Below, piece after piece: positions 38,171-49,799 of a stretch of 64,000 bases of DNA; position 1 is the first letter of the stretch, and each line of letters opens with the position of its first letter. This stretch comes from Kudoa neothunni (Eukaryota; Cnidaria): positions 4,340,001 to 4,404,000 of the forward strand of contig OZ199840.1 in NCBI GenBank assembly GCA_964304625.1. Direction: 5' to 3'. The position numbers and the translations under genes are program-made. The notes beneath the pieces were generated by a model, which saw only the letters and a program-made list of their open reading frames with translations, was not told the DNA's origin and ran no database searches.

Positions 38171-38386
38171 GGTACTAATGAAGATATTACATCGAATAAA
38201 ATTATTATTTACACATCAAAAAATCTACATAATATTTGTAATGGAAGATCTGACATAAAAAGTAAAACACGGTTTTTTAGATGGATGAAATATTGTTTTA
38301 ATAACCTTTTGAAGTTAATGTGTTGTGACAGTTTATATGAACAAAACCATAGGCAATATTTTTTATTAAAAGAAATGTTTTTATGA
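38171..38386 (+). CDS. Possible exon of an unrecognised small protein
   Basis: An open stretch ending at a TGA (38384-38386) encodes a basic peptide with FFRWMKYCFNNLLKLMCCDS near its end, an amphipathic and cysteine-bearing text that is not the usual AT-rich noise. There is no in-frame ATG at its beginning, so an upstream exon would be needed. AATAAA follows about 15 bases after the stop. I cannot assign a function and it may be spurious. Confidence 0.25.
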   Translation, partial: GTNEDITSNKIIIYTSKNLHNICNGRSDIKSKTRFFRWMKYCFNNLLKLMCCDSLYEQNHRQYFLLKEMFL

Positions 38387-39406
38387 CGATTCTTTTATCA
38401 ATAAATTATAAAATTTAAGGTAACTAAATTCATCATGAATTTATCCAGGCTATCAGTTTACGGTAGCATACTTAGGTAACAATGTATCGTTTATTCAAAA
38501 ATGACACACTGGATAATTCTCAGGTTTTCAATTATTTTGAATATAGAAAAAAAATTTAATTAAATTAAATAATTTTGCAGAAATAGAATAATGTTATTTT
38601 TTACAATGAAAATGATTATACGGGATAAATGTACAAATCGTATACTTCTTCTATAAGTACCATTCTTTATTTTATTATTTGACTTAGTTACACTCTAGAA
38701 ACATTTATTTACAAAAGAATAGCTCCGTTTGTGTAAGTTACTGTTCGGTGATTACAGGCGGGCATAATTTCATGAGTTCTCTCTTACTTGGAACTCGGAT
38801 GCATAAAACTTTGTTCAAATAAGAAAATTCGTCTGTTTAATTATCCAAAATAAAATAAATAATAAAAAAGTGGGTCACCCGATTCTCAAAACTGTTAATA
38901 CGTCATGTACAAATAAATCTGACATCCTCGGGAGGTTGGACGCTAAGTCTGATTTTCATTTCATTCTTTAATGACACTAAAAGCCTAAAGAAAATAAAAA
39001 TTTTCTTAAGACATTAAAGGATTGAGGACAAAAAATATGATTTATATTTAACTCGACTATATGTTCAAAGGATTCTCCACATTAAAAAAATAAATTTAAT
39101 ATTTTGTTAATTTGATAACATATAACAGATGATCGCGCTCGAGTATAAACTAAGCATGAAACAATGATACGCAACTAGCGAAAATAAAGTAAAGAGTTCC
39201 CGCTATTCATCAATAGTGGAACGAATTAAAAATAAGGCAGAATTGAGGAATCATACGAGAAATATCAAATAAATTTATAATACATAATAAAGCTGTTCAA
39301 TAGGTATACATAGAAAGAATGGTGAGTATACATGTGTACCTTTACAATCAAGAAAAATCGGATATCGTAAATTTTGGGTTAGAATGTGTTCCACAACAAA
39401 CACCAA

Positions 39407-42400
39407 TTAACTAAAGGTATGAATTAGAATGAGAAAACAAACAAAAAGGCCGTACGGTGCTGATTTTTTAGGTAACCCACTGGAAGTTGACGAATAGCTG
39501 CTATGAGTAGTGGAGACAGTAGGGTTATGAGAAGAGATAGAGGTTAATGGTTGAACGTTTTTGAGTCCGATCTTTTTGTTGATAATACCACCAGTGAGAG
39601 GCGATATGGAACCATCCCCTTCAAATCTAGATTTATCGGATATAGTATGGTAGGCGTTTGGAGTTTTGTTGATCACTGATCCACCAATCGAACTTCCAGC
39701 ATTATTTGGATGAGTTAAATGGAGGACGGATTGATTGAAGTTTAATTTGAACCAAATGATCAGATCCTTGAACGAAGGATGAATAACATCTCTAAACTTA
39801 ACTCCCTCAGGTCCTATGGACAAATATTCAAAAACGGGTGTGTTTCTCGGCAGAAATCCCAATAACAATTTTCCGGGGTAGATTTTTGAAGGCGAAAACA
39901 CATACGGAATACGCAGTGGATTGGTTTTTTTCTCTTCAGACAAAATGGAAGCCATCTTATGACGACTGCCACCTTCAGCGTAGTTGAACATCTTGAGGGT
40001 GGAAGCTTCTTTCATCAGAGTAGACATAGGTTCGATATGGCGTGCAATGATTTCATCCAAATCATCATAGCATTCGCCTTTGATCCAGAGTTTCTTGCCG
40101 AGACTGAAAAAGTTTGGTTTGTCTTTTTCGATAACATCAATGTGGCTGTATATGCTATCGTAAACTTTCCAAGTGACAGTAAGATGGTCGGCCCCTTTGC
40201 TAGAAGGACGAATAATACACTCACCGACGGGAGCAGATTCCAAAAGTTTCTCGGCTTCAGTGAAGGTGACATTTTTGAACGAAGGATGTATGATGACCTT
40301 TTTATGGTAGATAACTTGTTTCTTGAGTTGTTCTTTTTTCTCTTTTTTCAATCGACGTTGTTCTTCCTCCGCTGTCAAGTCATAGTAAGCATCACGTTTA
40401 AATTTGTAACAGTTGTTGGGTTTATCACAGAGATCTGACGATCTGCAAGTGAGATCAACAGAAAGTCGATCAAATTTGATATTCAATACCACACACGTAA
40501 TGTGCATGGATTTTCGAATACGCTCTTTGATATTTTTAGGTGGATTGTCACTCACATGAGTCAAATTAATAACTCCTGTAATAGAACCGTAGAAGCCTTC
40601 TAAAAATCCACTAACGGCGACCGCATTACCAGGACACACATTTTCAATGTGATCCCAACACACTTTCAAATCAGTTGAAATGTGGTCAAAACAAAACGGA
40701 CATTTCCACATCTGCGAATCCATATCTCGTTCAGGTACAGCCTTGGAGATTTCATCTTGGTCTGGTCTTCTGCAGATGAAACGAGTGACAATAAATGAGA
40801 CATATTTGCCGGGATATACCGGAATAAGGTCTTCATTATGGAAACGGGAAAGTTCGCTGGAAGGATGTTTGGAAGAGACAGTGGAGTATTCTAGCGTTTC
40901 GCAGAGATCGATACGATTTCCGCCATTTGCGAGAATCCAGAACTTTTCCACCGTAGTCATCGAATTGAATTTTGGTCTGTAATCGGGGAACTCTTTCAGC
41001 ATTTCCGTGGTGATTAGTTCAAGGGAGTATTTTTTGTTGAGAGGTACACCTTGGCGCATAAGTTCATCGGCAAACACTTCCAAATCGAGTTCTTTCAGTT
41101 TGGAGGGATCATTTCGTAGAGTGGTAAGCATGTCGTTGAAATCGTACTTTTTGGTGGAATCAATGCTTTCAATGTTGTTGGGATCTTCGATGTCGAGTGC
41201 GTCAATCATGATTTTTCTAGTCCAATCATAGAGCTCGGGGTGGATTCGTGTGGCATCCAATAGATCAACATCTCCCTCGTCGTCACCGAAACCTTCAATT
41301 TTCAGGAAACCGGCACAGTTTATGAAAATTTTCGGCCCGAGATTGCACATAGTAACCAACTGAGTTCGATTGTTGAGTCTACCGGATTCGCTGGATGCTC
41401 GGATATCGGTGAGAAGACGATGTGCTTTTCTAGCACCAAAACCACATACAAACTGCACCAAATTCGAGTACCACGACACACTACAAGCTTTATTCAAGTC
41501 GACTCCAATCTCGTTCACTATCGATACCAATTTCTCCTCGAAAACCGTCCTCAACTTATCAACATCAAGTACCTTCTGATAAGGTGGGAGTAGATCGTTG
41601 AGGAAAGTTAACGATTCGGAATCGCTTACAAAAAGATTGGCACATTCAACCAACGGATCCAACGCATAACGACCAATGGAAATGGCACGTTGATACTCGA
41701 TCCGATTAGCACAACTTGGATCTTGTTTAATCAACACCTTCATCATACGGTCACTAATATAGGGATTGACAAGATGGACGTTGAGTGGTTTAGATAAATT
41801 GGAAGAACTTGACATAGCTCGAATTTTGGTTTGAAGGTTCTCGGCTAGGTAATTGTACTGACGATCGATTAACGGCACGAAAACGGCACCGACATTATAT
41901 TTGGATAGAAGTTTTTCAATTTTTCCAAAAGAAATCTCTGCAAATTTCAACCTATCCTCGTCTACATTATTTGAGCTTTTTTGTTTTTGAATGTTGGTGC
42001 CAAAGTTGGAATGAAGAATAGCATTGTTAATGGTCACATAATCTATGCATTCACCACAATCATCCAAAACAACTGCATAACCGATTTCTTCGTTAGTGAC
42101 ACCAATCACGTTTGTTGCTGAATAGGAGTTTGACTGCGACTGATCGAGGTCATTATTATCAAAATTGTCGTCATATGTTTGACTTGAATTGTGGTTTGCA
42201 ACTGACGATGGATGATTAATACGCCCATTGACAGCTTTCATGTGGAAGTATTTGGGTTGGCGTTTGCCGTTTATAGTGGAAGCGGCAGTAGCTTGAGTGA
42301 ACGATGGTGAGGGGACTGAAACCACCATAATCAATGGCGAGTCTGAATCAAACTTGTTTCTGCCATTGTCGGTTTGTAAGGCTTTGAGTTCGGGCAAAAA

Positions 42401-45400
42401 CGGTGAATATATTAGATGATTCTTAAAAATATCACCACATCGTTTAACAAGATCGTTCCGGGCTTCACGAAGCAGCTGTTGATAGATGTCTTTTTCGACA
42501 GCAGACAAACAATGATTGTTTACAGCATTTTCTATGGCTGTAGAGAGCAAATTACTCCATTCGTTAACATATCGAGATTGGGGTTCGCCACTACTATTGG
42601 AAGGACACTTTTGAAAACTTTTAAGATAGTCAATTAGTTCCGCAACGATGTGTTCTGGCAAGCCAATACTGACATCTAGTAGTTTTTCGGTTTTGGCTTG
42701 ATCCAATTTAAGCATCATCTCAGAAGTGATACCTTTGATCGGTTTGTTGGCGATATATTTGAATGAACAGTAAGGATGAGATTCGTCAATTTGTTGAAGG
42801 CCGATTTTTGTGGGCGCTACATTGAGTCGAGCATGTTTCAAAAAAAGCTCATGAATGTATCGCAGGATGTGTTGTTCGTGACTCAACTCCAAAGTGTACA
42901 TGTCAACAGCGGCTTCGATCACCTTTTCGGCATTGTCGAACACACTGGATACATATTTTTCTGCCACACACATCGGCGACTCCATCGAACAATGTGGGTT
43001 GTGTCTTTGATATTCCATTTGTAGGTTTTCATCAAATTTTGCCGAGCTCAATCCAAAACAACGAACCACGTTATCAATCTCCTTACTCACATAGAAAAAA
43101 TGTCGATTGAAAGAACGAGGTTCCTTTTGAGGCGCGGCAACAGTTTTAGCTGCTTCGGAATCATTTCCCAACCCTTTATTCATATTTGCTTCATAGTTAA
43201 GAAAGTCATTTTTGTGAGTTCCATTATAAAATTGGATCTTTTTGTAAAAGTGAAAGAATTCAATTTCGTTGTTGATACTCCCTAAATAACTGAAATCTTT
43301 GTCCGATATACGATAACTGAAATTAATATTGCTGGCTTGAGACGAAGACTGGAAAGTCTGAAAACGCTTCAAATAGTCATAAAATTGAGTGATTTTATTG
43401 GAAAAACTGCACCACTTATTGTCAGCATTGTAAATGGTCCATAGTTCATCTTCAGTTAGCATCCCCTCAATATTTTCATGTCGATAAGTGTGAATGAAAG
43501 GCACTTCACACAGCTCATTTCTTATGAGGTCTAACGTGGTCTTGATACAGAGGGTGTGGTCGAAGGGAGACATCTTTTTAATTCTTTCTGACGACGAACC
43601 TGTTTCGCGCTTATCGTTGGTAAGTAATAAGGCGGACGTTTCAACGAAATTGTCGTATATCCATTTGGCTTCTCTCTCCAACTCATCGTCATCGGCCGGT
43701 CTAACAGCATTAGAACGAAGTTGAAACCTCTCTGGTTCATCTTTATTGCGAACAGTGTCATCAAAGCTTGTGAGAAACTGTCGCTTAAGTTCTTGGGGTT
43801 CGAACAACTATATATAGCATAAGTATAGATGATTTTGAATTTATTAGAATATATGCGAGTGAACTAACTGACAAGCTACACAGCAGTTGGGGTCATTCAC
43901 TTTGACAGCTTAATAACAAGTCACACGTATCAACAAATGAGTGCATGTCAATTTACTAATTGATAGTTTAATCATTGCGCTCAAGCAATTACGACCATTA
44001 AACAATTAATGACAATCAACTCAATCGAGTACAATGAAATTGGTAAAATGCATGAGTAATTACAAATGATACCAATTTAGTTTGTCACGTGGAAATTAAT
44101 TAGGTCTAATTAAATTTAGGCGGTTCTTTTTGTTAAAAAAACTAATTAATTAATTATGATTGTCACAAGTCACTGAAAGCAATAAGAGCCAATTAAAATT
44201 GCGTCATTCTTTTTTTTCAATAAAACAAACAAAGTGCGCCTATTCAAACACGAGAATGTACGAAACTTCTTTTCTAACACATATACTATTTGAATTAGTA
44301 GCACACATGTGTAATAAGTTTAAAAGTTAAATATTTACAAAATGTAACAAATCAAAAATCTTAGAACGCACTCAGTCAAACACACAAATATGACAATGGC
44401 AGATTAGTTGTTATCAGCATTATCAATTTCAATGAGAATGAGAACGACCCCATATAAAATTAAGCGGTGCATCAAAGCAATTAGCAGATTTAGTTAAAAC
44501 GGCGGTCATTAATACCTCATATATTGATTTTTTAACAACATGTCGATGATCGAATGTGGTAGTAGATTGTGAATAGTCATTTCGATCACCCTGAAGGCTT
44601 TCGTCATCACCGAACAATCTTTCACTGTCATCCGAAACATATTCTTCGTCGTTAGGGCGTGCGTAAGATCCGGTAGCAAAATCCTCTCCAAACACATCCA
44701 ACGCCAACCGATAACGCCTACTAAAATACACATTGTGTAAACGAGAGAACTACTCGAAAACAAGTAGTCAAAAATACTCTTGATTCAGTTGGGATCTATC
44801 CAACTCAGATTCATAATGGTTATTCCTATTGGTGGTTAACGAGGAAGATAATACGCGTCGACTATCTCCAGTTTTTCTGCCGCTGGTTATCATGGTTTCG
44901 TCATGTTCAATGAAATCGTCCATATCATCTGGTAGTTAATCGTAAAATTGAACCGATGAATAAACCTATCAACATCATACCAGAATCACTAAAATCCATC
45001 CTATTCAAAATATTTCTCGTGTAACGATCAACGGAGGTGCGGTCTTCTTTCGTGACATCAACCTTATCACAGATTGTTATCTATCCAAAAGAACACTTAA
45101 ATTATACAGTGTTGGATTGGTCTTTCTGTTTAATTTTATCCTTGAAAGGAGAATCCGATACAACTATCGGTTGATTGTCATCGGAATCAGAACTACCACC
45201 AGAGTCGAAAAGAACACTTTCCAAGAATTCTTTCTGGTGAGATTTCGCCGGAGATAATTTGGATTTTTTGTAATGATGGCGATGAGTTTTGTTCAATGTG
45301 TTAGTCCGCTCAGTATCATCCTCATCTTCTAGAAATTGAACTCTCTTTTTTCTTTTCTACAACCCAATCCAATTTAGAAAAAACTATCGTAAACAGTTGG

Positions 45401-45639
45401 AAAAGTTGCAACAAAGACTAACCGTGATTATCGAACGATTTCCACTCGCAATACTACTGTTTTCTAAACCAAAACTCGATGTTACTAATGTTACGAGTGT
45501 TCATACGCGTCAAATAATATTAACAACTTCCAACAACAAGAATTATTTAGTTTTCAATCAGTATCGAGTATTTTTAGTTTATAGAGCGCTGAAGAAACTT
45601 ACGAGAACGTTCATTTAACTCATCATCATCTGATGACAT
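39407..45639 (-). CDS. SUPT6H: Transcription elongation factor SPT6
   Basis: SPT6 is a histone chaperone that travels with RNA polymerase II. The ATG at 45639 begins the acidic N-terminus (MSSDDDELNERS), continued in exons with FDSGGSSDSDDNQPIVV, MDDFIEHDE and RRYRLALDVFGEDFATGSY, ending KKSIYE. This joins across a 700-nt intron to a 4.4-kb uninterrupted exon beginning LFEPQELKRQFLT, just as in relatives. Within it follow PERFQLR, the helix-turn-helix region, a YqgF RNase-H-like domain (TNEEIGYAVVLDDCGECIDY), the HhH/Tex core (DPLVECANLF, LVQFVCGFGARKAHRLL), an S1 domain (GFLEGFYGSITGVINLTHVS) and tandem SH2 domains (AEKLLESAPVGECIIRPSSK, then KLLLGFLPRNTPVFEYL). The phosphate-binding Arg of the first SH2 (IIRPSS) is present. 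The Ser/Thr-rich tail ends in a hydrophobic run at 39407, which may be an unspliced intron start at the GT after KKSAP, so the true 3' end is uncertain. Confidence 0.95.
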
Positions 45640-46248
45640 CTCTATAATCAATCGGTTTCTGTCGATAACAACTCGCGCATGAGGAGATGCTGAAACTTTG
45701 TTTTGCTGTTCGTTTCGAATTCATGCACTCATAACTGCGAATTTAGTTTGTTTCATGCTGAATTTTGTTCCAACTATTATGTTTCTGTGTTGGAATTCGT
45801 TTATGATAATTTAGATTTGAAACTAACACACATAACAGTTAATATTAATGGGGTCATTGAAACGGATTTTCACACATTTTATTTTAATGTGTTTATTTTA
45901 TTTTTAAATAATTCAATTTTCTGGTATTGAACTTATTCATATTCTGAACAATTTTAGCATTGATACGAATGTTAATCATTCTTCTCAGAAATGTTTTTAA
46001 TATGATTCTAGAGTGAATTGTAGTTTATATTCGATGTTTGATTTAGGTATAGATAAGCAGATTAAGTCTCGCCTTAATTCTTACTTATTTTGTTTTCTTA
46101 TATGCAACGGGGAGTCGACGATTCGCATGTTATGTTTTGTGTTCTAAATGATAGAAATAGTCACAAATATAGTGTTATATGTTTATCTTTTTAATTAAAT
46201 ATGAAATTAGAAATTTTATCATTCCATTTAAATGGGAGTTTATATTAA
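45640..46248. other. SPT6 upstream region
   Basis: AT-rich sequence between the SPT6 start codon and the piggyBac copy. It should contain the SPT6 promoter; no specific element recognised. Confidence 0.4.
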
Positions 46249-47939
46249 CCTTCAAAATCATTGGAAAATTCGCACCCTCCGAGAAAAATGGTGAAATTGG
46301 GGTATTTTTACATCCCACATTTTTTTAGATCAACCGATTTAGAATGCAGAAATAATTATTTTTGTAAATTTGGAAGAATTTCTATTGGTTAAATTCGAAA
46401 TTATAGACCAATATTTCTAGCTAAGCTTGCGTAAACGCGCTTGCGCACAAATCAATATTTACTACCTGGTGTAGAATGATTATTGACAATACGTTTACAA
46501 GACACTAAATTATTTTCTAATTTAGGAAAGCTTTCAAACAGCATCAGAATTATTTTGTTAAATATTCGAACAAAAGAATAGCAATAATAATAAGACAAAA
46601 TTGACATATAGTTATATAGTTATCGGTTAAAACAATTAAAACAAACATGATTGGAATGGAATTTGCAGCAAGATGAAGCACAAATATCGCATTTTATTTC
46701 GGTTTTTCTATCATACTTCCTATCGCAAAATCGACATCTCCCATAACTACTTTGTCCAATTAGATATAACAGATATAACAGATAGCAGAGGAGTCTTCAC
46801 TAGTTGTCATATTTTGTTTGCGCCTCAAAAGCAGTCGATGTGTCAATCGGATTGCCATCATTTTCAAAAATTCCCTCCTAAGTAATTTTGAAGGAGGGAA
46901 TAAATTTTTGTATGTACAAAACGCATTAATCAGACTGATATCAACCATGTTAAAGAAAACAATTAACGGCCAACGACAAGTTATTCGTCTCACATTTATT
47001 ACTGCCAGTATTCTGGAAATAGTATCAACTCCGCCATCTGGTATGCATTATAATGCATTACTACTACATCGGGTTTAAATGGCTTTTCAGTTGATATTTG
47101 GGTGTTTGTCGAGGAGGAACAAGGCATACATCTTAGCATCATTTTGAGATCGCTTTACCGAATAGACAATTGCATTGCAAACAAAAGTCAACTTTTGTTT
47201 GCAATTATTAATAAACTTTAGGCCATATTTTGAAAGCATTTTTGGCATGTATTGTTTGAATTCACAACGACCTCTAAAAGCCACAAATTTCTTGTCGATG
47301 CAGAGATCCTCAAAGGGTCGAAAACTCTGGATAAGCGAGTCAACCCAGATATTCCAGAGCTCACGAATGTGGCAAAATTTATCTGATGTATTTCTTGTCT
47401 CTCGTGTTTCCAAATCGTCGAAATGAAGAGCTCTCTTGATCTGTCGGAACTTACTTAAAGAAAATAGGTCACGATAAACTTGCCTTCTCTCTTCTAACCC
47501 AAACAATTTTTTGACATATTAACTTGTTTGTTTTAAAATTAAATCATATTTTCAATTGTCCTTAAGATTCCATTCATATCTGTTAAAGAGTTAGATGAAA
47601 CATTGGTTTCAACCTCCGAATTATCTGATGACGTATCACGCATATTGAAATAATCAGTGTCTCAAGAATTAGTATCAGAACAACTGCCGATATATTCACT
47701 CGAGCTCATGTTCATTTCATAGCGATCTGCTGGCGCATGCGCATTGCAATACGTCTAGTAATATTTGTTGATTTAAACAATAATTCGGCGACGAAAATGT
47801 ATCAAATTTGACATAAATATTATTTTTTACTCGGAGGGTATTTTTGAGTTATATTTCATTTTACAAAATAAAATAATTTTAAAAGTAGATTTGAGATTAA
47901 AAATTAAAGATGATTAAATACCCCATTTTAATTGGAAGG
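46249..47939 (-). mobile_element. piggyBac transposon, decayed
   Basis: A 1,691-bp element flanked by TTAA (46245-46248 and 47940-47943) with CCTTC ends and inner subterminal repeats (ACCCTCCGAG near 46276, CTCGGAGGGT near 47831). On the minus strand it encodes pieces of a DDE_Tnp_1_7 transposase: FRQIKRALHFDDLETRETRN with DKFCHIRELWNIWVDSL at about 47470-47330, and the C-terminal GGVDT and ITCRWPLIVFFNMVDISLIN at about 47040-46920. The region between them, which should hold most of the catalytic aspartates, is short and out of frame, and there are stops, so it is inactive. GCGCATGCGCA palindromes lie near both ends (46436 and 47733). Confidence 0.88.
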
Positions 47940-47943
47940 TTAA

Positions 47944-49067
47944 GCTGTCTGAATAACAATCATCAGATGTAAAAGTAATCTAAATATTTATAAGGAAATA
48001 GATTTTTTGACTTGGTATAACTAAAGAGTAGTATAGAGACTATCATACATCATACGAGAATCACATAATTATTTCAAAAAAGGACAAAATTATTCCTTTT
48101 TTTTCAGATAGAACATTATTTTACTATTGATAACAAGGACAAGAAAATTAATTCTTATTCGTTATTCAACCAAAAATATTTTGTAGTTGTTATTAAATAC
48201 TGAAGCGTGAGCGAGAACAACTGTTTTCATGCAACAATAATTACAATTAACCAAATATTTTGTTCTATAGTCTATTTCGATTTAAAATAAGATTCACTAA
48301 AATTATAACGCCGACAGATCGGATAATCACTTTTATGTCAATGGTGCGCGCGCGATAAGAGATTAATGCGAGTGATTGAAGAAAAACTCTATACATTTAA
48401 ATATTATATTTTAAATACTTATATTTTTAATGTTATAAAAAACAATTCCGATCGAATAAATATAATTTTCGTATCAGTTATCTATTGAAATGATTTAATC
48501 AATTACAACTGTACCACCCATTTGTATTCGGTCTCATTATTTGTGAATATTTTTGCTTTGTAGATAAAACTAAACAAATTAAGCTGATATCATTTTATTT
48601 TTTAATTGATGTATATTTATGTATTATTTCGACACAAAAACCTCACAACAGTCATAACTCAATTATTTGGTTCATTAAATTCCATTTAAATTTTTGTTTA
48701 GTGTTGATATGGTGAATCTACTTAATAATTATTTTTATATTTGATTATTACTAAAATCTGATCTAGCCAATTATCAAATTTATAACTGATAATTGATTTT
48801 AAACTATAATGAAGTGTTTTCTTCCCATTATAAGTATTCTATAGTTATCAAAAGTTCAAGCATATTCACTCTCACAATTAGTAGTATAAGCACCAAGACA
48901 ACCTCTACATGAGAACAATACCCATTATTCAACCGTAACAAACACACAATGGCATAGTTGGTCAACAAGAATTAACCTACTAAAGGTGTTCCACACAGCT
49001 CTCCTCACCAATTAGTAAACAACTAAATAGTCATTATCAACCGATCCAATCTTAATCATATCTAACG
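47944..49067. other. Intergenic region upstream of the SMAD MH2 exon
   Basis: No MH1 domain or linker exon could be recognised here on the plus strand, although short reading frames just before 49068 could belong to a SMAD linker. Confidence 0.4.
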
Positions 49068-49799
49068 ATGCAATGCAGAGTATCCTATTATGAATATGGG
49101 CAGAAAGTAGCAACATACAAACAATCCACTATGCCCTATATTATGGTGGATGGATATACAGGTGAAGGAGCAGAGGGAAAATTTTCACTTGGATCCCAGA
49201 ATAATCCACGAAGAACGTTTTATGTGTGTAAAAATCATTGATTCAATCCCTTCATTTGGTTAAACTTCTGTGTAATGAACAATTCACCTTAGGCACAACA
49301 TATTATGAGACAAATCGGCGGAGGGGTTCGAATATTCACATACGATCAAGGAATTTACATCCAAAACTATTCCGATAATAATATTTATTTATTGTGTGCA
49401 TTTTACAACGAATCCAAAAGTCTTCACAACAAAAACATTATACGATTACAACCAACCGAAGTTTGGAAGGTAACTAAAATCCATTATATATTGTGAAATT
49501 AAGTATAAATCTTAAATTTTGATTTATAATTATTGAATTTTTAGTTGTTTGATTACGAAGAATTCGAATCAACAGCTAACAAAGCTAAGGAAATTAGCTA
49601 CGAAGAAGTTTACAATCTTATCAATCAATGTACAAGCTACGTTAGTTTTGTTAAGGGTTTTGGTGAAAACTACATAAGACAACACATAAATCAATGTCCA
49701 TGTTGGATAGAGTTCACTCTGGAGAAACCTCTGGAGATGCTTGATAAAATCTTGCAACAATTAGGAAGTTCTGCTAATCGGTGCACTTCTACCACATAA
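49068..49799 (+). CDS. SMAD: SMAD MH2 domain, receptor-regulated type
   Basis: SMADs carry TGF-beta/BMP signals to the nucleus. Three exons encode a full MH2 domain: VSYYEYGQKVATYKQSTMPY then VDGYTGEGAEGKFSLGSQNN, an exon AQHIMRQIGGGVRIFTYDQG, and after a second intron LFDYEEFESTANKAKEISYE with CTSYVSFVKGFGENYIRQ (the L3 loop, FVKGWGAEYRRQ in most R-SMADs) and CPCWIEFTLEKPLEMLDKIL. The protein ends RCTSTT, which keeps Ser/Thr where R-SMADs have the phosphorylated SSXS tail, so it is an R-SMAD rather than a co-SMAD. Introns are about 70 and 70 nt. The ATG at 49068 would give an MH2-only protein of about 210 residues; an MH1 exon further upstream cannot be excluded. The L3 loop Trp is replaced by Phe. 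Confidence 0.9.

Larger units (their letters stand above)
36419..39406. other. Long AT-rich intergenic region
   Basis: About 3 kb between the NDRG-like gene and the SPT6 3' end. It holds an inverted repeat at 38027-38056 and a possible small exon at 38171-38386; otherwise nothing recognised. Confidence 0.45.

Noticed and set aside
39959-40438. Open reading frames on the plus strand through SPT6
   Set aside because: They lie antisense to a strongly conserved coding exon and show no independent similarity.
45703-45930. Small plus-strand protein upstream of SPT6
   Set aside because: Hydrophobic AT-driven text with no motif, overlapping the presumed SPT6 promoter.
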